Source: JAMXLO01 sp963799415
GTDB taxonomy: Bacteria > Pseudomonadota > Alphaproteobacteria > Acetobacterales > Acetobacteraceae
Direction of reading: 5' to 3'
Length of the DNA stretch: 64,000 bases
Assembly (NCBI GenBank): GCA_963799415.1
Contig: CAWCXI010000022.1
Location: forward strand, 67,264-131,263
The translations under genes were made by a program, and so were the position numbers. Every line of letters starts with the position of its first letter. Position 1 is the first letter of the stretch. Below, piece after piece: positions 9,567 through 17,326 of this stretch. The notes below the pieces were generated by a model. It was not told the origin of the DNA, ran no database searches, and worked only from the letters and a program-made list of their open reading frames with translations.

Positions 9567-9596
9567 GGGCCTGAACCACAGAGAAGGAATGCAACC

Positions 9597-10610
9597 ATGC
9601 CCGTGAAGGTCGCCATCAACGGATTTGGACGGATCGGCCGCCTGGTGCTGCGCGCGATGATCGAGAGCGGTCGCGACGACCTTGTGCCGGTCGCGATCAA
9701 TGATCTCGGCAGCACCGAGGCGAACGCGCACCTGTTCCACTACGATAGTGTGCATGGCCGCTTCCCCGGCCAGCTCGAAGTATCGGGCGACACGATCACC
9801 ATTCGCTATGGCGGCCGGACCTGGGGGCCGATCAAGGTGTCGGCTGAACGCGATCCCACCAAGGTGCCGTACGCCGGCGTCGATGTCGCATTGGAGTGCA
9901 CCGGCATCTTCACCAGCAAGGAGAAGGCGTCCGCGCTGATCACGGCCGGCGCGCGCAAGGTGCTGATCTCGGCGCCAGGCGACCATGTGGACGCCACCAT
10001 CGTCTATGGTGTGAACCATAAGTCGATCACCAAGGACATGACGGTGATCTCCAATGCGTCGTGCACGACGAACTGCCTGGCACCGATGGCGAAGGTGCTG
10101 CACGATAACTTCGTCATCGAGCGCGGCTACATGGTGACCATCCACGCCTACACCGGCGATCAGAACACCGTCGACACGCTGCACAAGGATCTGCATCGCG
10201 CGCGTGCGGCGGCGGTCTCGGCGATCCCGACCTCCACTGGTGCTGCGCGCGCGGTCGGGCTGGTGATGCCGGAACTGAAGGGCAAGCTGGACGGCACGGC
10301 GATCCGCATTCCGACACCGAATGTGTCGTTGGTGTCGTTGGATGTGAACCTGAAGAAGTCGGCGACCAAGGATCAGGTCAATGCGGCGATGCTGGATGCG
10401 TCGAAGGGCGCGTTGCGGGGCATTCTCGACTACAACACCGAGCCGCTGGTCAGCGTCGATTTCAACCACAGCCCGGCGTCCTGCACATTCGATGCGACAC
10501 AGACCGCGGTCGTCGATGGTGCGCTGGTTCGCGTGATGGGCTGGTACGACAACGAGTGGGGCTTCTCGAACCGCATGTCCGATACGGCGGCGCTGTTCGG
10601 CAGTCTGTAA
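9597..10610 (+). CDS. gap: type I glyceraldehyde-3-phosphate dehydrogenase, 337 aa
   Basis: The enzyme oxidises and phosphorylates glyceraldehyde 3-phosphate in glycolysis, or runs in reverse in gluconeogenesis. It has the NAD-binding start VKVAINGFGRIGRLVLRA, the catalytic-cysteine motif SNASCTTNCLAP near residue 150, HAYTGDQNTVDTLHKD, and the C-terminal GWYDNEWGFSNRM. In dual-cofactor and NADP enzymes the residue after the second strand differs from the NAD-type Asp; here the segment reads VPVAINDLG, with Asn where NAD-type enzymes usually vary, so cofactor choice is left open. It lies between tkt and pgk and is likely co-transcribed. Confidence 0.97.
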   Translation: MPVKVAINGFGRIGRLVLRAMIESGRDDLVPVAINDLGSTEANAHLFHYDSVHGRFPGQLEVSGDTITIRYGGRTWGPIKVSAERDPTKVPYAGVDVALECTGIFTSKEKASALITAGARKVLISAPGDHVDATIVYGVNHKSITKDMTVISNASCTTNCLAPMAKVLHDNFVIERGYMVTIHAYTGDQNTVDTLHKDLHRARAAAVSAIPTSTGAARAVGLVMPELKGKLDGTAIRIPTPNVSLVSLDVNLKKSATKDQVNAAMLDASKGALRGILDYNTEPLVSVDFNHSPASCTFDATQTAVVDGALVRVMGWYDNEWGFSNRMSDTAALFGSL

Positions 10611-10617
10611 CGCCCTG

Positions 10618-10661
10618 ATCCTCCCCCTCCCCTTGCGGGAGGGGGTCAGGGGGAGGGGAAA
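10618..10661. repeat. C/G-rich palindromic intergenic element (copy 1)
   Basis: The gap-pgk spacer holds a run that can fold as CCCCTCCC / GGGAGGGG around a short TTGC loop, followed by a second G-rich repeat. The core is shared, in opposite orientation, with the element at 40,527-40,564. Elements of this kind are scattered between genes in Acetobacteraceae and related genomes. It may act as an attenuator or mRNA-stabilising hairpin between gap and pgk rather than a true terminator, since no T-tract follows. Confidence 0.7.
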
Positions 10662-10682
10662 CCGCACGTCGGAGACAACTCA

Positions 10683-11870
10683 ATGTCCTTCCGGACCCTC
10701 GACAGCGCCGATGTGGCCGGCAAGTCCGTCCTTCTCCGCGCCGACCTGAATGTGCCGGTTCGGGATGGCAAGATCAGCGACCTGACGCGCATCGAACGCC
10801 TGACGCCGACGATCCGCGAATTGGTCGCCAAGGGTGCCAAGGTCATCGTCTGCAGCCACTTCGACCGGCCGAGGGGCAGGCGTGTCCCGGAGATGTCGCT
10901 GGCGCCGGTTGCGATTGCGCTGGGCGAGGTGCTGGGACAGCGGGTGCGCTTCGCGGAGGACTGCATTGGCGTGGTCGCCCAGCAGGCGGTCGACCGCATG
11001 TCGCGCGGCGACGTGTTGGTTTTGGAGAACACGCGCTTTTACGCGGCAGAGGAGAAGAACGATCCCGGCTTCGCTGCTGAACTTGCGAAGCTGGCCGACA
11101 TCTACGTGAACGATGCTTTTTCCGCGGCGCATCGCGCACACGCCAGCACCGAGGGCGTTGCGCACCTGTTGCCTGCCTATGCCGGGCGACTGATGCAGGC
11201 GGAATTGGAGGCCCTGGACGCAGCCCTCGGCAGCCCCGCGCGTCCGGTTGCCGCAATTGTCGGCGGCGCCAAGGTATCCACCAAACTGGATTTGCTCGGG
11301 AACCTGGTCGGGAAGGTGAACGCCCTGATGATCGGTGGTGCGATGGCCAACACCTTCCTGGCGGCACAGGGCCGGGCGGTCGGCCGCTCGCTGCAGGAAG
11401 CCGAAATGCACGCGACGGCGCTGGACATCCTTGCGCGCGCCGGGAAGGCGGGCTGCGAGGTTGTGCTGCCGAGCGACGCCGTTGTGGCAGCCGAGCTAAA
11501 GCCGGGCGTGGCAACGCAGACTGTGCCGGTCACGGCTGTACCGGGTGACGCGATGATCCTCGATGTCGGCCCGGCGACAGTCGCAGCGCTGATTCGGCAC
11601 CTGGGTGATTGGCGCACGGTGGTATGGAACGGGCCGCTGGGCGCCTTTGAGACCCCGCCCTTCGACGTTGCCACCACCGCGTTCGCCAAGGCAGTGGCGG
11701 AGGCCACCGGGAAGGGAGCGCTGCGCAGCGTCGCCGGTGGCGGCGATACCGTCTCGGCATTGCGGCGAGCCGGCGTGCTTGACCGCATGAGCTACGTCTC
11801 AACCGCTGGCGGTGCGTTCCTGGAATGGCTTGAGGGCAAGACGCTGCCTGGTGTCGCCGCGCTCGGCTGA
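10683..11870 (+). CDS. pgk: phosphoglycerate kinase, 395 aa
   Basis: Pgk transfers the acyl phosphate of 1,3-bisphosphoglycerate to ADP. Characteristic segments are VLLRADLNVPVRDGKI near residue 17, HFDRPRG, ENTRFYAAEEKNDP, YVNDAFSAAHRAHAST, AIVGGAKVSTKLDLL, the nucleotide-site region MIGGAMANTFL and the C-terminal SVAGGGDTVSALRRAG. Length is normal. It follows gap after 72 bases that contain a palindromic element, and its last 20 bases overlap the next gene. Confidence 0.97.
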   Translation: MSFRTLDSADVAGKSVLLRADLNVPVRDGKISDLTRIERLTPTIRELVAKGAKVIVCSHFDRPRGRRVPEMSLAPVAIALGEVLGQRVRFAEDCIGVVAQQAVDRMSRGDVLVLENTRFYAAEEKNDPGFAAELAKLADIYVNDAFSAAHRAHASTEGVAHLLPAYAGRLMQAELEALDAALGSPARPVAAIVGGAKVSTKLDLLGNLVGKVNALMIGGAMANTFLAAQGRAVGRSLQEAEMHATALDILARAGKAGCEVVLPSDAVVAAELKPGVATQTVPVTAVPGDAMILDVGPATVAALIRHLGDWRTVVWNGPLGAFETPPFDVATTAFAKAVAEATGKGALRSVAGGGDTVSALRRAGVLDRMSYVSTAGGAFLEWLEGKTLPGVAALG

Positions 11871-12441
11871 CCCCTTGCGGGCGTACCTGGCGGGTCCGGA
11901 CATCTTTTCGTCCGAGGCCATGCAACTGACCGAGCGGAAGAAGGCAGTCTGTGCACGGCATGGGCTGATTGGGATTTCGCCGCTCGACCCGTTGCCGGGT
12001 GAACCCGACGAATGGGCGGCGCTGCCCGAGTGGCAGCGTATTGCGTTGCGCAACGAGGCTCACATTCGTTCCTGTGACCTGATGCTCGCTAATCTGACGC
12101 CGTTCCGTGGACCGAGTGCTGACGTTGGAACGGTTTACGAGGTCGCATTCATGCGCTCGCTGAGCCGGCCGGTGTTCGCCTACGCAACGACGGCCGCCGG
12201 CTTCACGCGGCGCACGCTCGACTTCGCGGCCGGACAAGGAGGTGTCGTCGCCGCGCCCGATGGGTCGCTGCGCGACACCCAGGGCATGCTGATCGAGCAG
12301 TTCGGGTTGTTCGACAATCTGATGATTGAGGCGGGGATACTCGCTTCCGGCGGCAGATTGATCGTCGAGGAGATCGCCACGGAGGATCGCTGGACCGACC
12401 TGTCGGTGTTCGAGCGCTGTGTGCGGGCGTCCGTGGCCTAG
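11851..12441 (+). CDS. nucleoside 2-deoxyribosyltransferase-like protein, 196 aa
   Basis: The N-terminal strand AYLAGPDIF, the helix region and the later CDLMLANLTPFRGPSADVGT plus YEVAFMRSLSRPVFAY match the nucleoside 2-deoxyribosyltransferase fold, which swaps or cleaves bases on deoxynucleosides; the Asp and Glu of the DVGTVYE segment would fall in the active site. I choose GTG at 11,851, which overlaps the end of pgk by 20 bases; an ATG at 11,812 in the same frame would give a longer overlap. It is probably translated from the pgk message. It converges with purK, whose stop codon overlaps this gene's end by four bases. Confidence 0.8.
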   Translation: MSPRSADPLRAYLAGPDIFSSEAMQLTERKKAVCARHGLIGISPLDPLPGEPDEWAALPEWQRIALRNEAHIRSCDLMLANLTPFRGPSADVGTVYEVAFMRSLSRPVFAYATTAAGFTRRTLDFAAGQGGVVAAPDGSLRDTQGMLIEQFGLFDNLMIEAGILASGGRLIVEEIATEDRWTDLSVFERCVRASVA

Positions 12442-13586
12442 CCGCCGCTTGCGACGCGCGGCGCGGCCGGGCCCAGTGCCGCAGCGACGCCGAATTCGCC
12501 AGGGAGCGAACCCCTCGGGAACAGCCGCGTGACATGCCCCATCTTGCGCCCAGGCCGGGCTTCGATCTTCCCGTACAGATGCGGGATCAGCCCTGGTGCG
12601 GCAAGGATTTGCGGCCAAAGCGCCGCCTCATCTGGGCCGACCAGGTTCTTCATCACTGCGTCCGAGTGGCGCATGGCCGGCGGCAGCGGCAGGCCGGCGA
12701 TGGCGCGAATGTGCAACTCGAACTGGCTCGCCGGGCAGGCGTCGATCGTCCAGTGGCCGGAGTTATGTGGCCGCGGCGCGATCTCGTTCACCAGCACGCG
12801 GCCATCGCGATCAACGAACATCTCCACCGCGAGTAGCCCAACGAGATCCAGCGCGTCGGCGACTCGCCGAGCGATCGCCTGTGCCTTCTGATCGACCAAC
12901 TCCGGAATACGTGCCGGGGCCAGGGTCAGGTCGAGAATATGGTCCCGGTGGCGGTTCTCGACCGTGTCGAAGGCGGCATAGGCGCCATCGTGGTCCCGCG
13001 CCGCGATAACGCTGATCTCCAGCGCAAAGTCGATGAATCCTTCCAGGATCAGCGGCTTGGGCGACAGGGTTGCGAAGGCAGGTGCGACGTCGGCGCTGCT
13101 TCGAAGCATTGCCTGTCCCTTGCCGTCGTAACCGAGGCGGGTGGTTTTGAGCACCGCAGGCAACCCGATCCGATCAACCGCGGCGATCAGCGAATCGAGG
13201 CTCTCAACCGGTGACCACGGCGCCGTCGGGACGCCGGATCCGTTCAGGAAGCTCTTTTCGAGGATGCGGTCTTGGCTGGTGCGGAGGATCTCAGGAGATG
13301 GTCGCACCGGCTTGAGGGATGCAAGAAGATCAAGACCCTCCGCGCTGACATTTTCGAACTCGAAGCTGATCACATCAACCGCCGCGGCAAATTCCCGTAG
13401 GCCGGCGGGCGCATGGTAGTCACTGATCGTCGTCGCAGCCGACACCTGGCTGGCTGGGCTGTCCTTCTCGCGGGTCAGGATATGGCACCTATAACCGAGC
13501 CGAGCGGCGGCGAGTGCGGACATCCGGCCCAACTGGCCACCGCCTACCAAACCGATCGTCGAATTCGGCGGCAGTGGTGACGTCAT
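12438..13586 (-). CDS. purK: N5-carboxyaminoimidazole ribonucleotide synthase, 382 aa
   Basis: PurK is an ATP-grasp enzyme that carboxylates AIR with bicarbonate in de novo purine synthesis, acting just before PurE. The N-terminal PreATP-grasp domain begins IGLVGGGQLGRMSALAA; the ATP-grasp core has LPAVLKTTRLGYDGKGQ, and the Mg/ATP end has VNEIAPRPHNSGHWTIDAC. The start codon overlaps the purE stop (ATGA), so the two are translationally coupled. Its own stop overlaps the convergent deoxyribosyltransferase-like gene. Confidence 0.96.
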   Translation of the reverse strand: MTSPLPPNSTIGLVGGGQLGRMSALAAARLGYRCHILTREKDSPASQVSAATTISDYHAPAGLREFAAAVDVISFEFENVSAEGLDLLASLKPVRPSPEILRTSQDRILEKSFLNGSGVPTAPWSPVESLDSLIAAVDRIGLPAVLKTTRLGYDGKGQAMLRSSADVAPAFATLSPKPLILEGFIDFALEISVIAARDHDGAYAAFDTVENRHRDHILDLTLAPARIPELVDQKAQAIARRVADALDLVGLLAVEMFVDRDGRVLVNEIAPRPHNSGHWTIDACPASQFELHIRAIAGLPLPPAMRHSDAVMKNLVGPDEAALWPQILAAPGLIPHLYGKIEARPGRKMGHVTRLFPRGSLPGEFGVAAALGPAAPRVASGG

Positions 13587-14062
13587 TCCGGTGCGTCGGC
13601 CACAGCCTTGGTCTGCTCCTCGCGCAGCCTGTCGAGCCGCTCAGCCAATTCTGCGTCGTTGTTCGCGAGGATTGCGGCGGCGAGCAGGGCAGCGTTCACC
13701 GCGCCCGCGCGCCCGATCGCGAGCGTTCCGACCGGAATGCCGGCTGGCATCTGCACGATGGCAAGCAGACTGTCCATTCCCTTAAGACTGTGGGATTCAA
13801 CTGGCACGCCGAGTACTGGCAGCGGTGTCCAGGCGGCGCACATTCCGGGCAGGTGAGCAGCGCCCCCGGCACCGGCGATGATCACCTTCAGACCTCGTTG
13901 CCGGGCTCCCATGGCATAATCGCGCAATCTGTCCGGCGTGCGATGCGCCGAAATGATCCGCGTCTCGTGCGGCACTGCCAGAAGTTGCAGCGTCTCCGCC
14001 GCATGGCGCAGGGTGCCCCAGTCCGACTGGCTGCCCATGATGATGCCGACGACAGGACCCAT
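13583..14062 (-). CDS. purE: N5-carboxyaminoimidazole ribonucleotide mutase, 159 aa
   Basis: PurE (class I) moves the carboxylate from N5 to C4 of the imidazole, giving CAIR. It shows the family motif GIIMGSQSDWGTLRHAAE at the N-terminus, SAHRTPDRLRDYA with the catalytic histidine, and GAGGAAHLPGMCAAWTPLPVLGVPV. Length is typical. It is coupled to purK downstream (four-base overlap) and its start overlaps the stop of the YdcH gene by one base, so the three form one minus-strand unit. Confidence 0.96.
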   Translation of the reverse strand: MGPVVGIIMGSQSDWGTLRHAAETLQLLAVPHETRIISAHRTPDRLRDYAMGARQRGLKVIIAGAGGAAHLPGMCAAWTPLPVLGVPVESHSLKGMDSLLAIVQMPAGIPVGTLAIGRAGAVNAALLAAAILANNDAELAERLDRLREEQTKAVADAPE

Positions 14063-14265
14063 CAGGCGATACTGTCCGGGATCAGCCGGCTCTCCAACCA
14101 GGCGATCTCATCTTTCAGCATGAGCTTCCGCTTCTTAAGCCGTTGCAGATGCAACTGATCTGCCGCGCCCTGTTCCGCCAGGCGCGCGATTACTGTGTCG
14201 AGATCACGATGCTCGCTGCGGAGTTCGTGCAGCTTGCGCAGCAGCGAGTCCCGGTCGGTCAGCAT
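14062..14265 (-). CDS. YdcH-family (DUF465) coiled-coil protein, 67 aa
   Basis: The protein is almost wholly helical and charged, with LRSEHRDLDTVIARL and LQRLKKRKLMLKDEIAWLES, which matches the small DUF465/YdcH family common in alphaproteobacteria. The function of the family is unknown. Its stop overlaps the purE start (TGATG), making it the first gene of the ydcH-purE-purK unit. A second family member is encoded divergently 122 bases away (14,388-14,561). Confidence 0.85.
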   Translation of the reverse strand: MLTDRDSLLRKLHELRSEHRDLDTVIARLAEQGAADQLHLQRLKKRKLMLKDEIAWLESRLIPDSIA

Positions 14266-14387
14266 CCCGGTTCAATACCACGAAACCGCAGTCGGCACCG
14301 AGTCCCCCGGCGAGAGATTCGTCATGGCCCTGACCATGTCAATCGAGTTACCATAGCGTCCTTGACTACCTTTAGCGGAGGAGGTCC

Positions 14388-14561
14388 ATGACCCTTCAGG
14401 CCCGTCTCGATGCCCTGAAAGAGCGCCATGCAGCGCTCGAACTGCGCATCGCCGACGAGGACCAGCGACCTAGGCCCGACAGCGAGACGCTTACGCGCCT
14501 CAAAATCGAGAAGTTGCGGGTCAAGGAGGAAATGGAGCGCCTCCGCACCCAGACGGAGTAG
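14388..14561 (+). CDS. second YdcH-family (DUF465) protein, 57 aa
   Basis: A short gene starts at ATG 14,388 behind a strong GGAGGAGG-type ribosome-binding site and ends with TAG at 14,559-14,561. The product starts MTLQARLDALKERHAALE and has the later TLTRLKIEKLRVKEEMERL, the same helical hairpin pattern as DUF465. It stands head-to-head with the other family member at 14,062-14,265, suggesting a duplicated pair around one regulatory region. It meets the trcR gene tail to tail with a one-base gap. Confidence 0.85.
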   Translation: MTLQARLDALKERHAALELRIADEDQRPRPDSETLTRLKIEKLRVKEEMERLRTQTE

Positions 14562-14562
14562 G

Positions 14563-15141
14563 CTAGGCGACCTCGTCAGCCTCAGGCACCGGCGGCGGCG
14601 GGACAGCGCGGCCTTCCCGCTCGAGCCGCTCGTTGGCCTGCGTGATCGCGGCGTTGAGGTCGGTCTGGCTGCATAGCCCCAGGATGACCGGATCGCGCGG
14701 CTTGATGTTGGCGCTGTTCCAATGCGAACGCTCGCGCACCTTCTGGATCGTGTCCTTGGTGGTGCCGAGAAGCTTGGAGACCTGAGCCTCGGAGAGCTGC
14801 GGATAGCTGCGAAGCAGGAAAGCGATGGCATCAGGGCGGTCATTGCGCTTGGCGACAGGCGTATAGCGCGAGCCGCGCAGACGCTTCGGCGCGGGCAACG
14901 CGGTCGGCGCCAACCTCAGCCGCATCTCCGGATCAGCTTCCGCGCGCCGAATTTCATCAGCGGTGAGCTGGCCGTTGGCGATCGGGTCATAGCCGACGAT
15001 ACCCTGCGCGACCTCGCCGTCGGCGATCGCCTGCACCTCAAGCGGGTGCATGCCGCAGAAGTCGGCAATCTGCGTGAAGGTGAGCGCGGTCTTCTCGATC
15101 AGCCACACGGCGGTGGCTTTGGGCATCAGCGGTAGTGTCAT
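14563..15141 (-). CDS. trcR: DUF1013 / TrcR-type cell cycle regulator, 192 aa
   Basis: The sequence matches the DUF1013 family, annotated in alphaproteobacteria as cell cycle transcriptional regulator TrcR. Recognisable parts are MPKATAVWLIEKTALTFTQI near the N-terminus, ADFCGMHPLEVQAIADGE, and a helix-turn-helix-like YPQLSEAQVSKLLGTTKDTI in the middle, then LCSQTDLNAAI. I choose ATG 15,141; an ATG six codons upstream is also in frame. The C-terminus is proline-rich. Family restriction to alphaproteobacteria supports the taxonomic reading of this block. Confidence 0.88.
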   Translation of the reverse strand: MTLPLMPKATAVWLIEKTALTFTQIADFCGMHPLEVQAIADGEVAQGIVGYDPIANGQLTADEIRRAEADPEMRLRLAPTALPAPKRLRGSRYTPVAKRNDRPDAIAFLLRSYPQLSEAQVSKLLGTTKDTIQKVRERSHWNSANIKPRDPVILGLCSQTDLNAAITQANERLEREGRAVPPPPVPEADEVA

Positions 15142-15226
15142 GGCTGGCGGATATGACAACCGCCCGAGGGTGGGTCAAGGGCGCTGGTCAGGATTATGCT
15201 GGGATGTTCCAAATGGGAGGCAAGGG

Positions 15227-15418
15227 ATGATGGAAGAGGACGAAGGACCGGTCCGCAAGCGGGTGCGACTCGAGAAGCTGGTGCTCGACACACTGGGGAT
15301 CATCGAACTGCGCGACTACATCGACGAGCTGAAGGCCGAGATCGCCAGGGTGGAAGCCGACATCGACCGCAAACAGGGCCACCGCAGCGCTGCCGATGCA
15401 TTCTTCCGCAAGCCCTGA
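15227..15418 (+). CDS. DUF1192-family protein, 63 aa
   Basis: A small acidic-to-basic helical protein containing LGIIELRDYIDELKAEIARVE and a C-terminal RSAADAFFRKP, which is the conserved DUF1192 pattern seen across alphaproteobacteria. Its role is unknown. A GGGAGG ribosome-binding site lies seven bases before the paired ATG ATG; either could be used. It stands divergently to trcR and convergently to the Hsp20 gene. Confidence 0.85.
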   Translation: MMEEDEGPVRKRVRLEKLVLDTLGIIELRDYIDELKAEIARVEADIDRKQGHRSAADAFFRKP

Positions 15419-15476
15419 CGGTATATGAAAAGGGCCGGCGAACCGGCCCTCTCCCGTACTGGTCACTGCGCGTGCG

Positions 15477-15947
15477 TCAGGCCGCCTTCACAGCCTCTTG
15501 GCCGTCATTGGCTACTGCGGCCACGGAGCCGTTGCCGACTGCGATGCGACGCGGCTTCAGCGCCTCGGGCACCACCCGCTTCAGGCCGATATGAAGCAGC
15601 CCATTCTGCAGGTCCGCGCCATCGACCACTATGTGATCGGCGAGCACGAAGCGGCGCTCGAAGGCGCGGCCAGCGATGCCGCGATACAGCATCTCACCCT
15701 TCTGCCCTTCGCTGTTCGCCTTGCCGGACACCAGCAACGTGTTGTCCTTCACGACGAGGTCCAGCTCCTCCGGCCGGAATCCAGCTACTGCCATGGTAAG
15801 GCGGTAGGTGTCCTCGCCGGTTTTCTCGATATTGTAGGGCGGGTAGCTCGATGCGTCCGCGCTGGACGTCGCAGTGTCCATCAAGCGGGCCATCCGGTCG
15901 AAACCGATAGCGGTACGAAACAATGGAGCAAAATCGAAAGTCGTCAT
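15477..15947 (-). CDS. Hsp20/IbpA-family small heat-shock protein, 156 aa
   Basis: Small heat-shock proteins bind unfolding proteins and hold them for refolding. The alpha-crystallin domain is seen from YPPYNIEKTGEDTYRLTMAV (about residue 36) through DLVVKDNTLLVSGKA and YRGIAGRAFERRFVLADH to GLLHIGLKRVVPEALKPRRI. The N-terminal FAPLFRTAIGFDRM is the typical IbpA-like start. ATG 15,947 sits eight bases behind a perfect AGGAGG site, which fixes the start. I looked for a heat-shock promoter and saw only a weak CCCATTC-like -10 candidate, so regulation is not claimed. Confidence 0.94.
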   Translation of the reverse strand: MTTFDFAPLFRTAIGFDRMARLMDTATSSADASSYPPYNIEKTGEDTYRLTMAVAGFRPEELDLVVKDNTLLVSGKANSEGQKGEMLYRGIAGRAFERRFVLADHIVVDGADLQNGLLHIGLKRVVPEALKPRRIAVGNGSVAAVANDGQEAVKAA

Positions 15948-16112
15948 GGCAGAACCTCCTGCTGCAGCAAGGTCACGATGTGGACCGCCCGAATGGGCCG
16001 GCCCGTTTAACCCTCCGAAACCCCGATAGGGCGTTCCGAACACACATGAAATGGCAAGCGTCGCGCCCCTGTTCAAGAGGCGCCGCAGCGCGGAATGGCT
16101 GTTCTGGTCTGG

Positions 16113-16337
16113 CTACTTCTTGATCCCGAGGCCCGCGAATTTCTTGTTGAACTTGGCGACCTGGCCGCCGCTGTCGATGATGCGATGCTGGCCGGTCCAG
16201 GCCGGATGCGACTTCGGGTCGATGTCCAGCCGCAGCGTGTCACCGTGCTTGCCGTAGCATGAGCGTGTCTTGAACTGGGTGCCGTCGGTCATCACGACGG
16301 TGATCTCGTGGTAGGCGGGGTGGATGCCCGGCTTCAT
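16113..16337 (-). CDS. rpmE: 50S ribosomal protein L31, 74 aa
   Basis: The product begins MKPGIHPAYHEITVVMTDG and has SCYGKHGDTLRLDIDPKSHP and a C-terminal VAKFNKKFAGLGIKK. This is the alphaproteobacterial L31 form, with the CxxC zinc-binding pairs lost (a single Cys remains). The start is ATG 16,337; an in-frame upstream ATG would add 18 unlikely residues. The CpxP/Spy-like gene lies 90 bases upstream on the same strand. Confidence 0.95.
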   Translation of the reverse strand: MKPGIHPAYHEITVVMTDGTQFKTRSCYGKHGDTLRLDIDPKSHPAWTGQHRIIDSGGQVAKFNKKFAGLGIKK

Positions 16338-16427
16338 GGCGCTGCTCCTGCTGGCGCCGCCGATCCCGACCGGAAGCGCGAGCGCCGGCATATAGCGCCG
16401 GCGCCGCGCAAAGGCCAGTGCTCGCCG

Positions 16428-16952
16428 TTATCGCGCGGCCGCCTGGTGGCGGGCGTGATCGCTCGCCGCGTAGTTGCGGAACATCTGGTCGGCCGTCTTC
16501 TTCTGCTGATCGGACAGCGAGCCGTACAGCGTCTGGAAGGCCGGCACGAGTTTCTGCATGTCCTGCGCGCGCTCCTGCTCGATCTGCGCATAGGACTGCA
16601 TGTTGTCCACCGCCGTCATGGAGCCCAGCCTTCCTGCGCGCTGCTGGTAGATCGTGTCCATCGCCTTGGCATTGTCGCGCATGACCTGGGCGAACTGGTC
16701 CCATTGCTGGCTCTGTTGCGGCGTGATGTGGAGTTTGCTGTGCAGGTCGGCGATACGCCGTTCGACCAGGCTTTCGATTGTCTCGCCGGGCTGCCTGGCG
16801 GACGCTGCACGGCTGCCGTGGGGCGTTGCCTTCAGAGTGGTGCCCGATGGGACACCCGTCTGATCCGGCGCAGTCTGGGCCAAGGCCGGGGCCGCGAACA
16901 GCAACGTGGTGGCCAGCAGCGTGGCGGCATGCTGGGCGAGCGTCTTTGTCAT
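16428..16952 (-). CDS. Spy/CpxP-like periplasmic LTXXQ protein, 174 aa
   Basis: A Sec signal peptide (TLLATTLLFAAPALAQ, cut after AQ near residue 26) leads a helical mature protein. It carries two LTXXQ-family-like spots, LHITPQQSQQWDQFAQVM and LYGSLSDQQKKTADQMF, which place it with periplasmic chaperone/stress sensors of the Spy/CpxP kind. No two-component system is nearby. ATG 16,952 is preferred because the signal peptide begins there; the frame continues upstream without a better start. Confidence 0.8.
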   Translation of the reverse strand: MTKTLAQHAATLLATTLLFAAPALAQTAPDQTGVPSGTTLKATPHGSRAASARQPGETIESLVERRIADLHSKLHITPQQSQQWDQFAQVMRDNAKAMDTIYQQRAGRLGSMTAVDNMQSYAQIEQERAQDMQKLVPAFQTLYGSLSDQQKKTADQMFRNYAASDHARHQAAAR

Positions 16953-17029
16953 GGCAGACTTCTCCCTTGCGGACAGGTGCTGAAATTGGCGGCTGATTAT
17001 GGCGGGACTGGTCACCTCGCGGGGTATTG

Positions 17030-17266
17030 TCATGGCGGGATCAGGCGAGCGTGGCACGCCAATATGCGGCCGATTGCTGAGACGTGGGTCGCTTCGGTGA
17101 AGACGATGCCGGCGCCGCCCATCGCCCGCGCGCCGAGATGCTGCACGTGCCAGTCATCGCCAAGACCATCGATGGCGGAGTACTGGCACATCGGCGACAC
17201 CACGATGCGATTGCGCGCGGTGACCGAACGGAAACTGATCGGCTCGAACAGAAGAGGCGTTGCCAT
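17030..17266 (-). pseudogene. N-terminal fragment of an old yellow enzyme (NADH:flavin oxidoreductase)
   Basis: The first 67 residues are a perfect OYE/YqjM-type start: LLFEPISFRSVTARNRIVV, then SPMCQYSAIDGLGDDWHVQH and GGAGIVFTEATHVSAIGRI. A complete protein would continue for another 270-300 residues with the FMN/substrate His pair and barrel. Here the frame ends after ten unrelated residues, and the space before the next gene (16,952) contains no continuation in any frame that I can see. I read it as a deletion remnant. It could still be expressed but cannot form the barrel. Confidence 0.8.
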
Positions 17267-17326
17267 GCGGGGCTACGGTCCTTGCGGCTGCGTTGCGGCG
17301 CAGTATCGCAGTGACCGTGTACCGTG

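Noticed and set aside
7803..10667. A 954-codon open frame on the minus strand opposite tkt and gap
   Set aside because: It is a long shadow frame in high-GC sequence. The opposite strand encodes clear transketolase and GAPDH, and the shadow protein has no recognisable motif.
15948..16060. Heat-shock (sigma-32) promoter before the Hsp20 gene
   Set aside because: A CCCATTC-like -10 is present, but no -35 with suitable spacing could be found.
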